From Argentina anserina (Eukaryota > Streptophyta > Magnoliopsida > Rosales > Rosaceae), in NCBI RefSeq assembly GCF_933775445.1, contig NC_065872.1, positions 19,406,001 through 19,470,000 of the forward strand: 64,000 nt of DNA, written 5' to 3'. Position 1 is the stretch's first letter, and the number at the start of each line of letters is the position of its first letter. This document shows, one piece after another, positions 11,291-24,200 of the stretch. The notes below the pieces were generated by a model that saw nothing but the letters and a program-made list of their open reading frames with translations, was not told where the DNA came from and did no database searches. The translations under genes and the position numbers were made by a program.

Positions 11291-12264
11291 TTGCACCTAT
11301 TACTATTACTTCTACAGATTTATACTTCCCCCTGCTACTGAGAATACCCAAGGATCAATGTGTTGCAAATGAGTCCTTTTCAATAACACTTATATAGGTA
11401 AAGACTAAAGCATATTAAGCTAAAACAAGCAAAGGAGTGTAAGATTCTATATATGATCCCAGAAGGAGCATCATACTTGCTGTGTTGCAAAGTTGAACTG
11501 AGTTAGCATACAACTTAAGCCAAGTTGAAGCTACTTCCCATAGACTAAATTTCTGCATGATTTTAAAGTATCAGAGACAAAATACGAAATATGCACTCTG
11601 TCAATTGTGAGCATACAACTTCTTTGCGATGTATAACCGTTTTATTGGAATATATGCACTTTCGCTCATGAACTAACGGAAGCAACATTAATTAATAGTT
11701 ATGAAATTTTGACTAGTGATGCAAACTAAATCAACAAGTCCCTTAGGGAAGAACACAATTTCTCCACCCAACTAGCCAGTGAAACACAAATGAATAAACG
11801 TCTATTGCAAAGGAGAACTATAAGGAAAATGTTTTACTATAAAAGCTTTGTTCTTTGATCTTTGTTTATTTTGGGGAGTCACTATATCAGTCAACCACAG
11901 TAGTGTTGTCTGCACATCAATATGCAATTATGCAACTTCTGAGTCATTCATGCAGTATTTAGTCAACTTATAGTGCATTACTAAATTATCCATTAGTTTT
12001 AGAGTTCAGCAGTCGTTGCAAAACTAGGAAATTTCTTACAATTTGTTATCATGCAACCCTAAAATTAAAATTAAATAGTAGGAATAATCCAATTCGACCA
12101 AGAACAGTGAAGAATTGAATATTGATCCAAAAAAACTGAAAAGGTGTATATTTGAAAAGCTAACACCGGAACAAACCATAACTAGCTACACCATTTTCAA
12201 CCAGCAGAATATAACTCAAGGAGAAAACATTACCTTAAAAAACACGATCTGAAGAAAGTGCAAC
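11291..12264. other. Unassigned sequence between AGPase and phosphorylase pieces
   Basis: AT-rich, with no reading frame matching phosphorylase exon 3 (present at the corresponding place in unit A) and no transposon ends recognised. A short similarity to unit A (tgcacctatt) lies at its left edge. Confidence 0.4.
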
Positions 12265-12294
12265 TCTGAGATTACCTGCTCCTTCATGCCAACT

Positions 12295-12657
12295 TGTTCA
12301 AAGCTTCAGTCCTTGAAGATACTCCATGGACAAGTAGTAAGTCTGCTTGGGATTCTCGTTCCAGTTCTACATAATGAAAAACAACATTCAAACACTATCC
12401 ATGAAATGAATTCAAAACCTAAAAAACCTGACAGAGAAAATCAAATCAAAGTATGAAACACGGTTTATCTGGATTAGACGGTAACAGACGCTCTCGGCGG
12501 TGGCGTAGTAGGATTTCTTCGGCTCGAACTGAGGGCTGAAATTCGCATGGTAGTTGATGTTGGACGCAATCTTCGTCGGCTCCTCCACCGCCAGAGTCTT
12601 CGATGCTTCGCCCCCGTTCGGTTTCGCCAGAGCTACGCTAAGCAACCCAGTTCTCAA
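12295..12657 (-). pseudogene. Starch phosphorylase exons 1-2, broken copy B
   Basis: Exon 1 (12657 to about 12470) opens with MRTGLLSVALAKPNG and continues EEPTKIASNINYHANFSPQF, EPKKSYYATAESV and YRLIQ. It is a nearly intact first exon of cytosolic glucan phosphorylase that lacks a few residues after FSP and has Cys where RDRLIQ is usual. Exon 2 (about 12375-12300) gives WNENPKQTYYLSMEYLQGLK; compared with copy A, the residues TYLHFHNR are missing and the GRALTNA end is lost. No exon 3 or catalytic region follows on this strand. Confidence 0.8.
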
Positions 12658-13118
12658 AAATCAAAATATGAAGCAAATGCATTATGTGTTGAATTTCAAC
12701 CATACAACTTCCAATATTCCAATATTGGGGATTGGTGGAAAATCTAGAGAATTTCGTAAGAAAAGATTTCTAAACCCAGCCAATACACATGCTACCGCGA
12801 TTGGATCACAAGTCTTCAACCTAGATCACAATCGCCAAAGTCACCTTCACCGTCCAACGGGCACGCTTCTCCATCCACCGAGTTTAACTCACTGTGTTGA
12901 ACCCGCCTCCACCGCGAAAGGATAAATCTCACCCAACCCAGTTTCTCTTCTCCTCTTCATCTCCGATTTCAAACCCAACCTCGACGACACCCACAACACG
13001 TTTCTCTCTTGCCTTTCTTACCCCATCATAACCTAACGCCGTTGACTGGGGTTTAAAAAATAATAAAATAACGAATCTACTGCTTTGTCCACGCAACAGT
13101 TTCAACGGTCACGATGTC

Positions 13119-13134
13119 CCGTGTATAAACACGG
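13119..13134. other. 16-base hairpin at end of unit B
   Basis: Stem ccgtgt/acacgg with an ataa loop, again 17 bases before aataagtttcg. Relative to unit A, three stem positions changed on both arms, so pairing is kept although the sequence is not. Confidence 0.6.
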
Positions 13135-13159
13135 CCCGTATACCGAATAAGTTTCGTCT

Positions 13160-14149
13160 TTTTGATGTCAAATGAGAGTAGTTTTTGTTTTGGTCTCGGG
13201 ACAATAGAGCGTAAAAGCATGGGAGGCAAGAACCACACTTTCAGAGTCGATTCATATTTCAACTATGGGACTAACTAACTTACTGATCATTCTTGAAAGC
13301 ATGGATTGCTTACTGAAGGGAACTACAGAAGACCCGGAACGATGCGAAGAACCATATTCTCTTGAAGTGGGCGGTATGAATCTTATTTGGACTACGGGAC
13401 CAAGTGTTTCTTGCAATGCCCTTGTGTGCTTGTGCTTCCATTGACAGCTTGGCTTAAACTCGTAGTTGTTAAAACGCAAAGCTTGACAGGTGCTGCTGAC
13501 ATTCTTACATAAAGTAGTATCTCTTGCCGGAGTTTGGTCGAGGAGAACATGAAATTCTGAAATGAGAACCCCCGCTATTGCCTTCAGTTCAACTATTTGA
13601 TTGCGTTTGTGTTGCTTGCAATTTTCCCCAACTTTTGCAAGTAAGCTTGTTCGCAAAGATGGGGTGTCTCTGATTATGCGTTCTATATTTTTGTTTGGAG
13701 CAACCCAAGATTGGCTTTTGTGAGCTTGTTCTTCTCGGACGTGTATGTAAAGTATGATCATGGTTGTAAAGTAACAAGCAGAAATTGTATCCAGCTCTTG
13801 CTTCAAAGTCATGTTGAGCCATGTGTGCAATAGTTTTCTTACCTAATCTATCTCTAAGCTAGTGAGATGGAATAGTATTGTCCTAAACTTCTAATTATGG
13901 TATTTATTTATTTATTGTGTTGGATGTTTGGAAAGCTTATATGATAATTAAAGGTGTAAATGTGTAGAGGCATAATTAAACATCTTTCAGATCTTTTCTT
14001 CCCTATTTTAATTGTGCTTCTCTTGCTTTCTCTGAGGTGTCCTACAAGAAAAGGGGGATGAGAAACAGACTTGAAGCAAAAGCAACGTTTGAGAAGGTAC
14101 AATAAGAGGAACTAGGACGTGAAATTGGAATCGTGACTAAATACAGAAA
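13160..14149. other. Unassigned region with a 192-codon minus-strand open frame
   Basis: An uninterrupted minus-strand frame runs from 13830 to 13252. It starts MHTWLNMTLKQELDTISACY and ends SKLVSPIVEI. I recognise no domain, signal peptide or transposon motif, and composition gives no help. It overlaps a second short frame, so it may be chance. The rest, up to the golgin-like gene, probably includes that gene's promoter, but no convincing TATA box stands out. Confidence 0.3.
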
Positions 14150-15115
14150 ATGAAGAGCCTTGGGGGAAATGGCAGCAGTGGGAGGTTATCAATGGAGGAT
14201 AATGAGGACGAAGAGACTTCGAGACTGGCTGTAACGACCTTCCAAGCTAGAGAAGAAGAGATTGAGAGGAAGAAGATGGAAGTGAAAGAGAGAGTTGAGC
14301 TCCAATTAGGTCGTGCTGAGGAGGAAACTAGGCGCTTGGCACAAATTTGGGAAGTAAGTTCAAAAAACCCAATAATTTATAGAGGATAGCTTATCGATCT
14401 TACTGCTGTCACTTATCAAACCATGCTAGATTTATGATTTAGCGTTAGAGTAGTCACTTACACTTCCAGAACGTCATGTTGTGCTAGAGAGTTTCAAGAT
14501 CTCAAATGCTACATGATAACATAGCGGGCATGAGTTTTATTATGAACATTACTTTAAATTTACCATGTCGTAGGAGCTTGAAGCAATGGCAGATCCCAAT
14601 AGGAAAGAACTTGCAAATGTAAGGAAGAAAATCGACATGGTTAACCGGGATCTGAAGCTTTTGGGACCTAGCTGCCAGAAGAAGGTGCTATACATTCTCT
14701 TTTCTCTTAGATTATACTTACACCTACATCATTCACTCAACAATACAAATCATTGCATATGTATCTACACCTAAAACTGAATACAATTGAACAAGCTAGG
14801 AATTATTTGCACATTGCAACAGGAAAAAGAATACAAGGAAATCCTGGATAGTTTCAATGAAAAGAACAAAGAAAAGGCTCAACTTGTAACAACAATGATG
14901 GAGGTAAGTCCTTGAAGCTCAGGTGCTATCGATTTCGTAATTTATTGTTACCACTTACCACCCCCGAATTATAATTATCATATCCCTTTGTTGATCACTT
15001 GGTAATTAATTTTCAAATTTCTTGTACTCTTGCTTACCAGCTTCTGACTGAGAGTGAAAGGTTGAGGCTGCAGAAGCTAGAGGAGCTGAGCAAGAACATA
15101 GAACTATCACATTGA
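14150..15115 (+). CDS. RAB6-interacting-golgin-like coiled-coil protein
   Basis: Four exons: 14150-14353, 14574-14684, 14823-14903 and 15041-15115, all with GT-AG borders and all in phase. They make a protein of about 156 residues. It is charged and helical throughout: exon 1 carries EEEIERKKMEVKERVELQLG, exon 2 DPNRKELANVRKKIDMVNRD, exon 3 EKEYKEILDSFNEKNKEKAQ, exon 4 LLTESERLRLQKLEELSKNI. The pattern matches a small plant family annotated as RAB6-interacting golgins. These are coiled-coil proteins thought to act at Golgi membranes, although the plant role is poorly known. The start at 14150 is the first ATG in frame; a second ATG 42 bases on is also possible. An AATAAA lies at 15225-15230. 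No disabling change was seen, so the gene is probably functional. Confidence 0.82.
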
Positions 15116-15235
15116 ATTTTTTAATGCTTCAGTGGATTTCATTACGTACCTTCTAATATTTATCCGCTTTTTTTTAGATAAATACTGTTATTTTCTTTTT
15201 GAATGAGATAGTATGCATGGATGTAATAAAATTGT

Positions 15236-16289
15236 GGGAAAGCTTCTGAGTTCACAACTTAAACCAAGTTGACTTTGTCGTCTTTGTGGCCGTGTGTCGA
15301 CTACTGGGCACGTACATTACCACACACTGCATGCTAATTAACTATATATTCTACAGACTTAATCATGGTTAAATAAGTGTTGGAAAATAAAATAATTAAT
15401 CGATAATTGAAATGAAAGTGAAAATTGTATATCGGTGAGGATCAGTCTTTTAAAACTTAAAAGTTGGAAATCGCATGGCCAAAACAGGATTCGACACAGG
15501 TGAACCAGTTCTTCATGTAATCGATCGCAAGGCATGGTGAGGATATGCGAATTGATCAATCGACGATGAGTTGTAGGTACTAATCTCTATTGTTGTTGTT
15601 GCAGTATATATGATGAATTGTCGTTACATTTGATCAGAAAAACATTTGTAATTTTATTTTGAGGCCAGATTAGCAAGTCTATCCAGCAACAAGTTTTGGA
15701 AGCCTTTGAATTTTTGGGTCATTATGGACTTCCCGATCGAGAAGAAAGAAATTAGACATGGTCTTTTTCATAACAATAAGATCACTTAATTTATCCCAGA
15801 AATGTGTCACAATTTCAATAATTTCATGGAAGTCGAAATGTTTTTCAACTAATGTGGTGGTATGTTCCTTGGTGATGCAAATACCTAATATTTGCCTTAG
15901 GATACATTGCTTGAACTCTAAGAAAGCTTTATTATTAGCATGAGGATATAATACGTACGTACTAAAATCCTGTCAAATACTGCATACGTACCAAATAAGG
16001 ATCTCAGAATTCTTAACCAGCTTCCTCCATCCCGATTCCACTTGACAAACCATATATAAGGATCTTGGAATTCTCTATAAGCATGGTGCGTGAATGGGGG
16101 TGCTTAATTTGTTGGTTCCTCTCTCACTACAATTGCTGCCACGCATTGGCCAACTAAACTCTCTCTGTGGTTCACTGGTTCATGAGTGGTATCTTAAGCA
16201 ACTGGGTAGGAATTCGAATACACATTTCGAAGAAAGAAATCATGGGAATCAGAGCAAATCAGGATTTACGTACTTTCTGATTCTGAAAC
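15236..16289. other. Unassigned intergenic sequence
   Basis: Only short, unrecognised frames are seen here. The longest runs from 16094 on + for 99 codons and extends into the AspRS-like region. No tandem repeat or transposon end was identified. Confidence 0.4.
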
Positions 16290-17277
16290 AACCATGGATA
16301 TATGGGCGTCCCAGGGAAGTTCATCAAATTCTCAAGAATGTACGTCTAAGCCTGCAGCAGTGCAGCCACCGTGCTCGATCAGCACAACCATAAGCCAGAG
16401 AACAACAAAGCATGCGGCCAAGCAAGAAGCGTCCGCCGAGCCACTCGCCACCAGCTGTTAGGGAGTTAGGATCCCTCCCAACATGGCTTACAGGATATAC
16501 TGATAGAAAAATAAACAAACCATAAGATAAGTAACAAGAGAATACTGAGATTAACGAGGTTCGGCATAAACTTATGTCTACGTCATCCGAGAGACACATG
16601 TTCTTCATTATGAAAAATATAACATTACAAGCTCTGATGACCACATCCACGAACTAAGTCATGACAGTCACACCTTGGTTTACTACCTATGTCTCCTACA
16701 TATAGGCACATCAATTACAATCCAATTGGTCATTGGAAAACCAAAACCTTTTCATACTAGAAAACAACAATTCAGAATAAATTTTGACATAAACCATGTC
16801 TAATTAGGAAGAGTAACCAAATTCAACTAGGACTTACTTTTCTAATCAAATTCTTATCACATCCTAACAACACCAGCTACGGCTACGTGCGATTTCACTG
16901 GAACCCTTAAAGATCAAACTACGTACGATTGATATTGGAGCTCTAACTGAGGCATTCAAGGACCAGAAGGCTAGGATGTAATTAGGGGTGTGCAGAGACC
17001 ATCAGACCGAAATGGAAGATGGTGTTTAATTATTATGGTCAGAAAAGACGGATACACGGTTCAAACCGTTCAGTACGTCGTGAAGTCTGTGAGCTCTCAG
17101 ATGATGAAGTTATTCAAGTACGTGAAGCTTGCTAGAAGTTGACCGGCGAGTAAATTATTGACGTCGAAGGAATTGTTTTCAAACCTGAGAATCGAATCAT
17201 AGGCGCTTAACAGCAAGCAGAAATGCAGAATTGCATGTCACAAAGGTGCATGTATTGTATAAGTAGAGCGTTTGTAC
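16290..17277 (+). pseudogene. Aspartyl-tRNA synthetase pseudogene 1, N-terminal part
   Basis: Pieces in order match the N-terminal extension and anticodon-binding domain of plant cytosolic AspRS. Around 16400-16455 and 16873-16890 is AKQEASAEPLATSYGYV, the charged leader then PLA.NYGDV. At about 16935-16975 is IGALTEAFKDQKAR, for the W..VG.L....KD. segment. At about 16985-17200, in shifting frames, are RGRVQTIRP-like, RKDGYTVQTVQYVVKS, SSQMMKLFKYVKLA and IIDVEGIVFKPE. Several frameshifts and stops are present. A solo LTR splits the first piece. A hAT-like element begins at 17278, after which only C-terminal AspRS sequence is found (24775-25030). Introns seem largely absent between the first pieces, but this was not settled. 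Confidence 0.75.
16456..16872. mobile_element. Solo LTR, 417 bp
   Basis: The ends are tgttagggag and cctaacaaca (TG...CA). An exact 5-bp duplication ccagc flanks it (16451-16455 and 16873-16877). No internal retroelement sequence adjoins it, so it is the product of LTR-LTR recombination. Removing it and one duplication rejoins the AspRS-like frame as LATSYGYV. Confidence 0.82.
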
Positions 17278-19479
17278 CAGTGGCGGATCTAACGCTCAAA
17301 AGTTACCCAAGCGGAAAAAAATTCGTAATGTAAACTCTTGATAAGGTAAAAAATTAATTTTACAAACTACTCATCACTAAGAATCAAATAAGATAAATAA
17401 ATCAAATAAGATTAATTTGAATAACAGTTGAAGGTATTCTTAATATACGTTGAATTTTATTTTATCTCAATCTCTTTTTCATTCATTTTTCTTGTGTAAA
17501 GCGATGTTAGAATTTCAGCCGTGCAAAGAGAGCAATAGACGTTTTTGAAAGAGGAGCCATGTAAATTGAGAAGAAGAAACACTAGAAACTCTAAACACAT
17601 GTGTGTAGTATTTATGAGGTCTGCCTTATTAGATCACAAAGTAGGGTAACTATAAAGAAAAATGTTTTAGCGCTACAATATGTTGCCAGATCCGGCGCTG
17701 TAATCCAACATGACATGCCACGTCACATTGTCATATAAGCAATTACAATAATCACAAAATGTCACTTTTGAATGAAAAGATAATTTTATCATTTTTAATC
17801 AAACGGATCATTTATATCATTTATTTTTTCCAAAATGCTTTTAAAATGTAATAAAAATATACGATATATATAAAGTCATTAATTAATTATAAATGTAAAT
17901 TAATTAAATAAGAAAGTTATGAATCTTGACATATTTGTCACTAGAAAGATTACTATCGAGATAATTGTATTAAATATGGTATTAATTAAGATATGTATAC
18001 TCTAGGAAAAATAACATTTGTTACCTTACATATCCCCTTAAATCAATTATACCATAACAAAAGAATATTTCCGTTCAGAAAAAACCAAAAGAATCTTATT
18101 AATGTTTCAAGATGAAATAATTGTGTATTATTGAATGATATGGAGGCCTATATATAGACATTACAAAACCACAATCCCGTAGAATTTGGAGTCCTAATCT
18201 ATTACGGAGATGCTAATCTATCTTCTAACAGGAAACCTATTAGGCTAAGACACACACAAGGGTAGAATAGTAATTCTCTCGGAACACTCCCCCTTGGGTC
18301 ACATGCCTAGGTTGCACGGTGTACACATCGTTGCCTCGGTTAAAACCTTGTCAAGCAAAATAAAAACCTCTTATGTAAAAACAACTCCCCCTGATTAGTG
18401 TCATAATCATGGAATACAAAGAACAACGTATACAACGTTCATTACATGCTTCTCAAACGTAGTTTTGGGCCAATGATTAATTATTAATCTAGCCACACAT
18501 CCTTAGATCATACATGCTATACTTAGCCAAACTTAGATCTTAGGAAACAAGATTGCATAACAACTCAAAATAAGAGTTTGCAATGAAAATCAAATTCTCG
18601 GATAGAATGACCTTCACTCACTTAAATGGCCATAACTTCTTTGTCAAAATAGGTATCAGCGAACCGTAAAATGTTCTGTAAAGTAGACACCCTTGGATTT
18701 CCAATGACATAAAGTTCATAACCTAATCCGATCTGAGCAGTTCACAGTGCTCTGTCGAAGTTGAATGACTTGCAAATTTCCGGACAGAACTGTCCTACTT
18801 TACTAAAACGGCTATAACTCACTCAATATGAAAGCTATGAACAAATGGTTAGTGTCCCTGAAAAATAGACACATAGACCTTTCCAACGGTACAAATTTCG
18901 TCATATTTCATTGAGCGAGCTGTCCTATAGGTCTCGTTGAAGTTGACCTATGAAACTGGACAGATTCTGATTTGTCACATTCAATATGTCTTTCGCAAAA
19001 AGAATGGAGGAATGGACCAACGAATGACTGATTTTGGTCCGAGACGGAACCGTACGCATCCTCTACGCTACCAGTGTTGATTGCTACACCAAGGCGTACG
19101 GTGATGTTGCTGGAGCTGCTGGCGGCGTTGGTGTGGATAGGATTTGTGTTGGTTCACTAAGTGTAGAACTAAACCCATGTCAAAAAAGCAATGCAAGTCC
19201 AATGACAATGCATATGCGCATAGTTAATCACGTCATAATGAAAACAATAGTGTCCTAACAACACTTACATAGATGAATCTATAGCTCATTGAATCTCTTC
19301 ATCATCTATACTTAGACGAAATAGAGAATCAAGAATTAGCTTTCATATGAACACTTATGGGTATGAGTTCTTGCAATCGATTGTACTACGTTCTCTTGAT
19401 CGTCGCAATCTGATTACATAAGCTCTCCGTGGTCTGAAGGCATTTAAAGTCTCTCTAGCACTCTCATATCTGTGTCAAG

Positions 19480-21240
19480 ATCCCTTTACAGATATTTTAT
19501 GACCACTATCATATGCTGCAAATCAGTTTTCATGGACACTACTACTGATCAAGTAGCGGAAAACAATTATGTCCATAACGAGAGAATATAACTCATCGTA
19601 GTCAATACTAGGATAATGAGACAACCTTCGCACAATAAGTCCTGCATATATCGCATGACTTCATCTTTCTCATTACACTTATGAACAACGACCAACATAA
19701 CAAGTCTAGTTCAGCCTGTATTGATTCTTTCCACTTCGGTCAAGTTGCTCATCGTTGATGCTTTACAACGGAATAAGAGCATAAGCGAATACATCATCAA
19801 TCATGGGAGATCAATCCATTAAACACACGCGCGTGCTGTATACGATCAATTTGTGAGATTTCTATTCTTTTCTAACATCAACAAAAGGAGTCTGTAGCGT
19901 CCCACAAAAACTTAATTAATACAGATGTTTAGAGAATATGTCTCGATGATGGGAGAAATACTTGTGCCTACGCATCTCGCTTCTTTCTAGTTTTGATTCC
20001 AGAGAATAATGATCTCCCCCTCATCTAGGTAGGAGCCAAGACCGAAGTTATGACCCTTACTAGTCCATCTTTGCGTTTGCCGCCCTTGTTTTGTGGTGCA
20101 ATACCACGGGCGCTGACAACACCACAACGTACGATGGTGCCATCGCCGGCTTCCTTCCCACTGTCAGGGATGGTTCCAACGGTGCTACGACCAGTTCATA
20201 TGAAATTCTCTCATATTCTAAGAGTTCCAACCTTACCTGCACATCACATCATGTATGTGCGATCTCGTCACTTTCACAATATCGGTAAAGTCATTGAGCA
20301 TCGAATCTTTGACTTTCTGGAGGTTGATAATGCGTTGCACATTTACTCACTTTGAGTGGTGCGAGATCTTAATGAGACATAGTGCCACACCACGTCAATT
20401 CCTGGCATTAAAACCGGAATGGGAGCATTCTATATCTCCCCCTAATGATGGGAAGTATGTCTTATCAAAGTTACCGTCTGCTAATATCGCAGGATATAGA
20501 TCAACAGTTGTAGATTGGAAATAGCGGACAAGTGTTGGTGATTCATAAATCATAACCAACTAGAATACTTAATCGTTTCAAGTAGACCCATTGAGATAAC
20601 TACAATAGAGGCACATAAACAACTTTAACCAAATAAGCGTTTAATGAAAAGAACATTGGGATCATATCCAGTAACCATCTGGTACGCATTAAACGCTTGG
20701 CAAGTTATGGGTCTAAAACGAATAAGTGTCGCTGCATGCAACATCATTACATATCTCCATGCAAAAATTGGTAGGTTAGTACCCATAACCAAGTCCGAGC
20801 TCTGCTAGATCGTGCAGTGAATGAACATGAGGAATAATATGTTCAACGACGATCCCAGTAGATATGGAAAACGAAATCATCAAAGTCGTGGAGGTGAACT
20901 CTCCAACAATATCCAATCAAATAAATTTGAGAGGATGGGAAGGGTGGTGAGCCCTTAGTATGATGATCATAGCTAAAAACTTAGCAAATGCAGCGTTCAA
21001 TGTGGAAAGCAAAGCGACGTGTCACCAACGTGTCGATGCTCTTAACCAATACCATAAAAATACCGAAAAGTGTCCACATTCGGTTGGATAGGGTACACTA
21101 ATGTCACCTTAAATACTTTGTAAGAATGGAATGTTCTCGGTTTGAGCCTTAGCAAATAAGGACTTCCTTGAAATCTAGTAAAAGAACAAGCTTTGCAAAA
21201 TGAGCGATGGGCATCATAGATTCTTATGAAGGTATTAGAA
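19480..21240 (-). pseudogene. copia pol remnants: integrase and reverse transcriptase
   Basis: On the minus strand three islands read in the order expected for copia. At about 21240-21042 a gag-pre-integrase/integrase region gives CKACSFTRFQGSPYLLRLKP and then PIQPNVDTFRYF. At about 20770-20640 is AWRYVMMLHAATLIRFRPIT then CQAFNAYQMVTGYDPN, the C-terminal part of integrase. At about 19755-19530 is WKESIQAEL and, after a gap, PSIDYDELYSLVMDIIVFRY then LIS, the start of the reverse transcriptase domain. Frames change between islands and stops are frequent. No catalytic YVDD or RNase H was found, so the element is dead. Confidence 0.8.
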
Positions 21241-21249
21241 AACACGGGA

Positions 21250-24200
21250 GACATCACACGCTCCTGTGAAGGAGGGGATGCCTCCACCGACGGACTTAAT
21301 GCCATGGAGCCGCCGGAAGGGGCTAGCTCGGCCTCACCATGCATGGCACGGATAGGCACGGCCTCACCGTGTGGAGCACGGGTGAGATGGTCCTCCAATC
21401 TCTTCATGAACATGAAAAATAGATGATCATGTAAATTTCAAAGAACTCGAATCATCAAATTTCGTTCAAAATGACCAAAAAATGATCATGTCAAAACTGA
21501 GGAGACAGTAAAACCGAACCCATGATTCAAAGAATCTTGAGTTACATAAAGTCACTGCTGCAGGCAAGCAAAACTATGTCTGCAGGCTAACAAAGCTACT
21601 GTCTAAGCTCGAAAAAGCTATTGTCAATGAAATCTGACAGATTTATTCCTCTCCATTCTTAACACAAATATCAAGATGAAAATGTATCATTGGCATATAT
21701 GGCCTTTTAAAACTTAGCAAGGCACGAAGATATAAAACACAATCTCCGCACGAGATCCGTAAAACAACTACATGTGTCGTAGGACAGTGTGGGTGGTTAC
21801 GTAATTAGCAAGACACTTGATTTCACGGCGGGACATTCTCAAAATGAAGATTAAGAGAGTCAACGACGCGGTGAACTTCTTTAGACAATACGCCGTAGGA
21901 TATTGTAAGAGGGGGGATTGAAACAAATGTGCAATCTCATCGAGTGTATCACATGGCCATAGAATTACATTTTTCAACTTAAGAGTTGGAAAAACATGGT
22001 ATTAGAGCAGTTGAATACCAAACAATTTGGGTGGTAAAAACCATCCAATTGGTGTGGGTGGTCACCAATAATAATAAAATCATTTGAGCTATGAAACGAT
22101 TTGGAGAAAACCGGAAAATTAACCGGAAAACCATGCCGAAATAACTCAAAACCGGGTGAAATTTGACTAGGAAAACATGACACCAAAGACTGCTGGAAAT
22201 ATGACGAGAAGCGATGAAAAAATCGTCAGAAAAACTTACTGGAAAACGGCGGCACCGATCGCCGGAAAACCGGCCGGTATGGAGGCCGGAACTTCAGGTC
22301 CGATAGGGGACGCCGGCAGGAAAAGGATGACAGTGCCGAAAACGCTGGAAAATGGCCAGAAGGCGGCAAATACGCCGGCAAAACGTTCCGGAAACGCTGG
22401 AACAGTAACCGGGGAAAACGACATCAATTTTGATGTTCCGAGGTCTGTTTTCCAAATTTTAATGTCCAAATTCACAATGTAGTACTATTGGGGTCTCATA
22501 TATCCCAAAAGCGGCCAATTTAAAAACCACGTGAGTTGCAAACGTTGACCATGCATACTAAGCCAAGGAAAATAAAATTCTCACGAGTCCATCTTGTAAA
22601 CAAGAAATACGAGAAATTTTATAGAATATGCCAATATTTAATACAACACAACCAAACTTCCAATTCCAATAGACGACTTAAGCTAAAGTCGAGCAAGAAA
22701 CATGTCAATGCCAACGTCATATTTGAAAAATAGTAAGCATAAAACATAGTCAAAATAGATTGACTAATCAAAAGTCTGTAGCAACAAAATCTTGCATATC
22801 GGATCGGGCGGAGCCTTATCCTGAGGCTCAAAATGTTTGCTTACTTGAGAATGGAAGAATGTTACTTTTCCATCTCCAAAATTCCCTCAAGAAATAGATA
22901 CAGGTGCCAAAAATGGCATGCGTTTCTTGGATGTGGAGTATGCATCAAGGTCAACTCTGATAATACAACGTCATAGACGTTCATTAAATCACTTGAAGTG
23001 TGTCCCATAGAATTCGTTATTTTCGGGATTTTTTGTCAGCAAATAGTGCTGCTTCAGAGTAATGAATTTCAACCCAAATAAATAAGTACGTAGACCTTGG
23101 TATTATCATTTATAGACATGAGTTTAAGAAAACTCAAACATTCAAATAACCGTCGTGATGACGACGCATCAATGAGAAAACGAGGGTTGTATATGTTTCG
23201 AATAATCGAAACTAGTCAAGTATGTAACCGAAATTAGAAGGGTTGTGATGTATATGGTCACAAAATAATCGATGCATATCGGCGATACTTATGATCGCAC
23301 CCAAAACAGCGGTGCACTCTGGCGACCACACGAAATCGATATCTTCCCTTTTAAATAATAATGTGACTCCCCCAAGACCGCCACACGAAAAATGTCGACC
23401 AAGAGGGGAATCATATCCCTCTTTGGTCTCATCGGCGTTATAAGAAATGCCGGAAAGAAGACATGAAAAAGGCTAATATTGCCCGATAATTTATATATAT
23501 ATATTCAAAAGCAGCAACTTTAAGAAAAACATACTTGTTGGTCTGCCAAATAGACCGCATATAATTAAATTGCTCTGCAAATCGATTGTCATGCATGAAG
23601 TGGCTGGATGAATTCTTTTTCGATCTTCGTCCGATGACATAAAAATCTTGGGAGGATACGATCAAAATCGTATGTAGATGACAAAAGTATCGTCCATCTC
23701 TGCATGAATGTCATCACCATAGTACGACGAGCAATGATTTTACCTATACGAGCACGTGAAATATCGTTAGAAATAAAAACGTGCCAATGAACATTTAAAA
23801 AATGAAATAGGAAAAAGGAAAAGAAAATATAGTATGAAGCCCAAATGGCTATTGTGCTCGGCAGACCATAGGCCCAAAAGGGTAGAGAAGACGGGAGTAG
23901 CTTCTCTTGAGCGAAGAGTTTGCTTGTGCAGTTCGCGTTTCTTGCGTAGATATGCGGGAGGAGCAATTTCGAATCCTTTGATGCAGGGTCTTGAGGGGCA
24001 AAAAGATATGCGGGAGGAGCAATTTCGAATGCGGAAGAGACCCTGCGGGGGCTGCGTGCAGGGGCAGCAGGGGGGGTCGCAGGGGCTGCAGGGCAGGATC
24101 TGCGTGCTGGGCTGCGGGGCTGGCTGCGTGCGGGGATGCAGGGGCTGCGATGCGGGGCTGCGTGCGGGGGCTGCAGGGGTGCGTGCAGGGGTGTTGCAGG

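Larger units (their letters stand above)
7485..13159. repeat. Tandem segmental duplication, unit B
   Basis: Second unit, in direct orientation. It starts aaagagacatggcgcgg at about 7484 and ends aataagtttcgt at about 13159. It keeps the ClpP and phosphatase pieces and the phosphorylase exon 1 and 2 pieces. Relative to A it has gained (or A has lost) about 10428-11290, which holds pyrophosphorylase exons. It has about 950 bp of unassigned sequence where A has phosphorylase exon 3. Sequence after 13159 does not resemble a third unit. Confidence 0.85.

Noticed and set aside
3161..13159. Helitron with a 3' hairpin at 7446 or 13119
   Set aside because: The hairpins exist, but no CTRR end follows at the right distance and no TC start was found, so I do not name the element a Helitron.
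22177..22482. Overlapping ~100-codon frames on both strands in a GC-rich patch
   Set aside because: Composition effect inside the degenerate copia element; no gag or other domain recognised.
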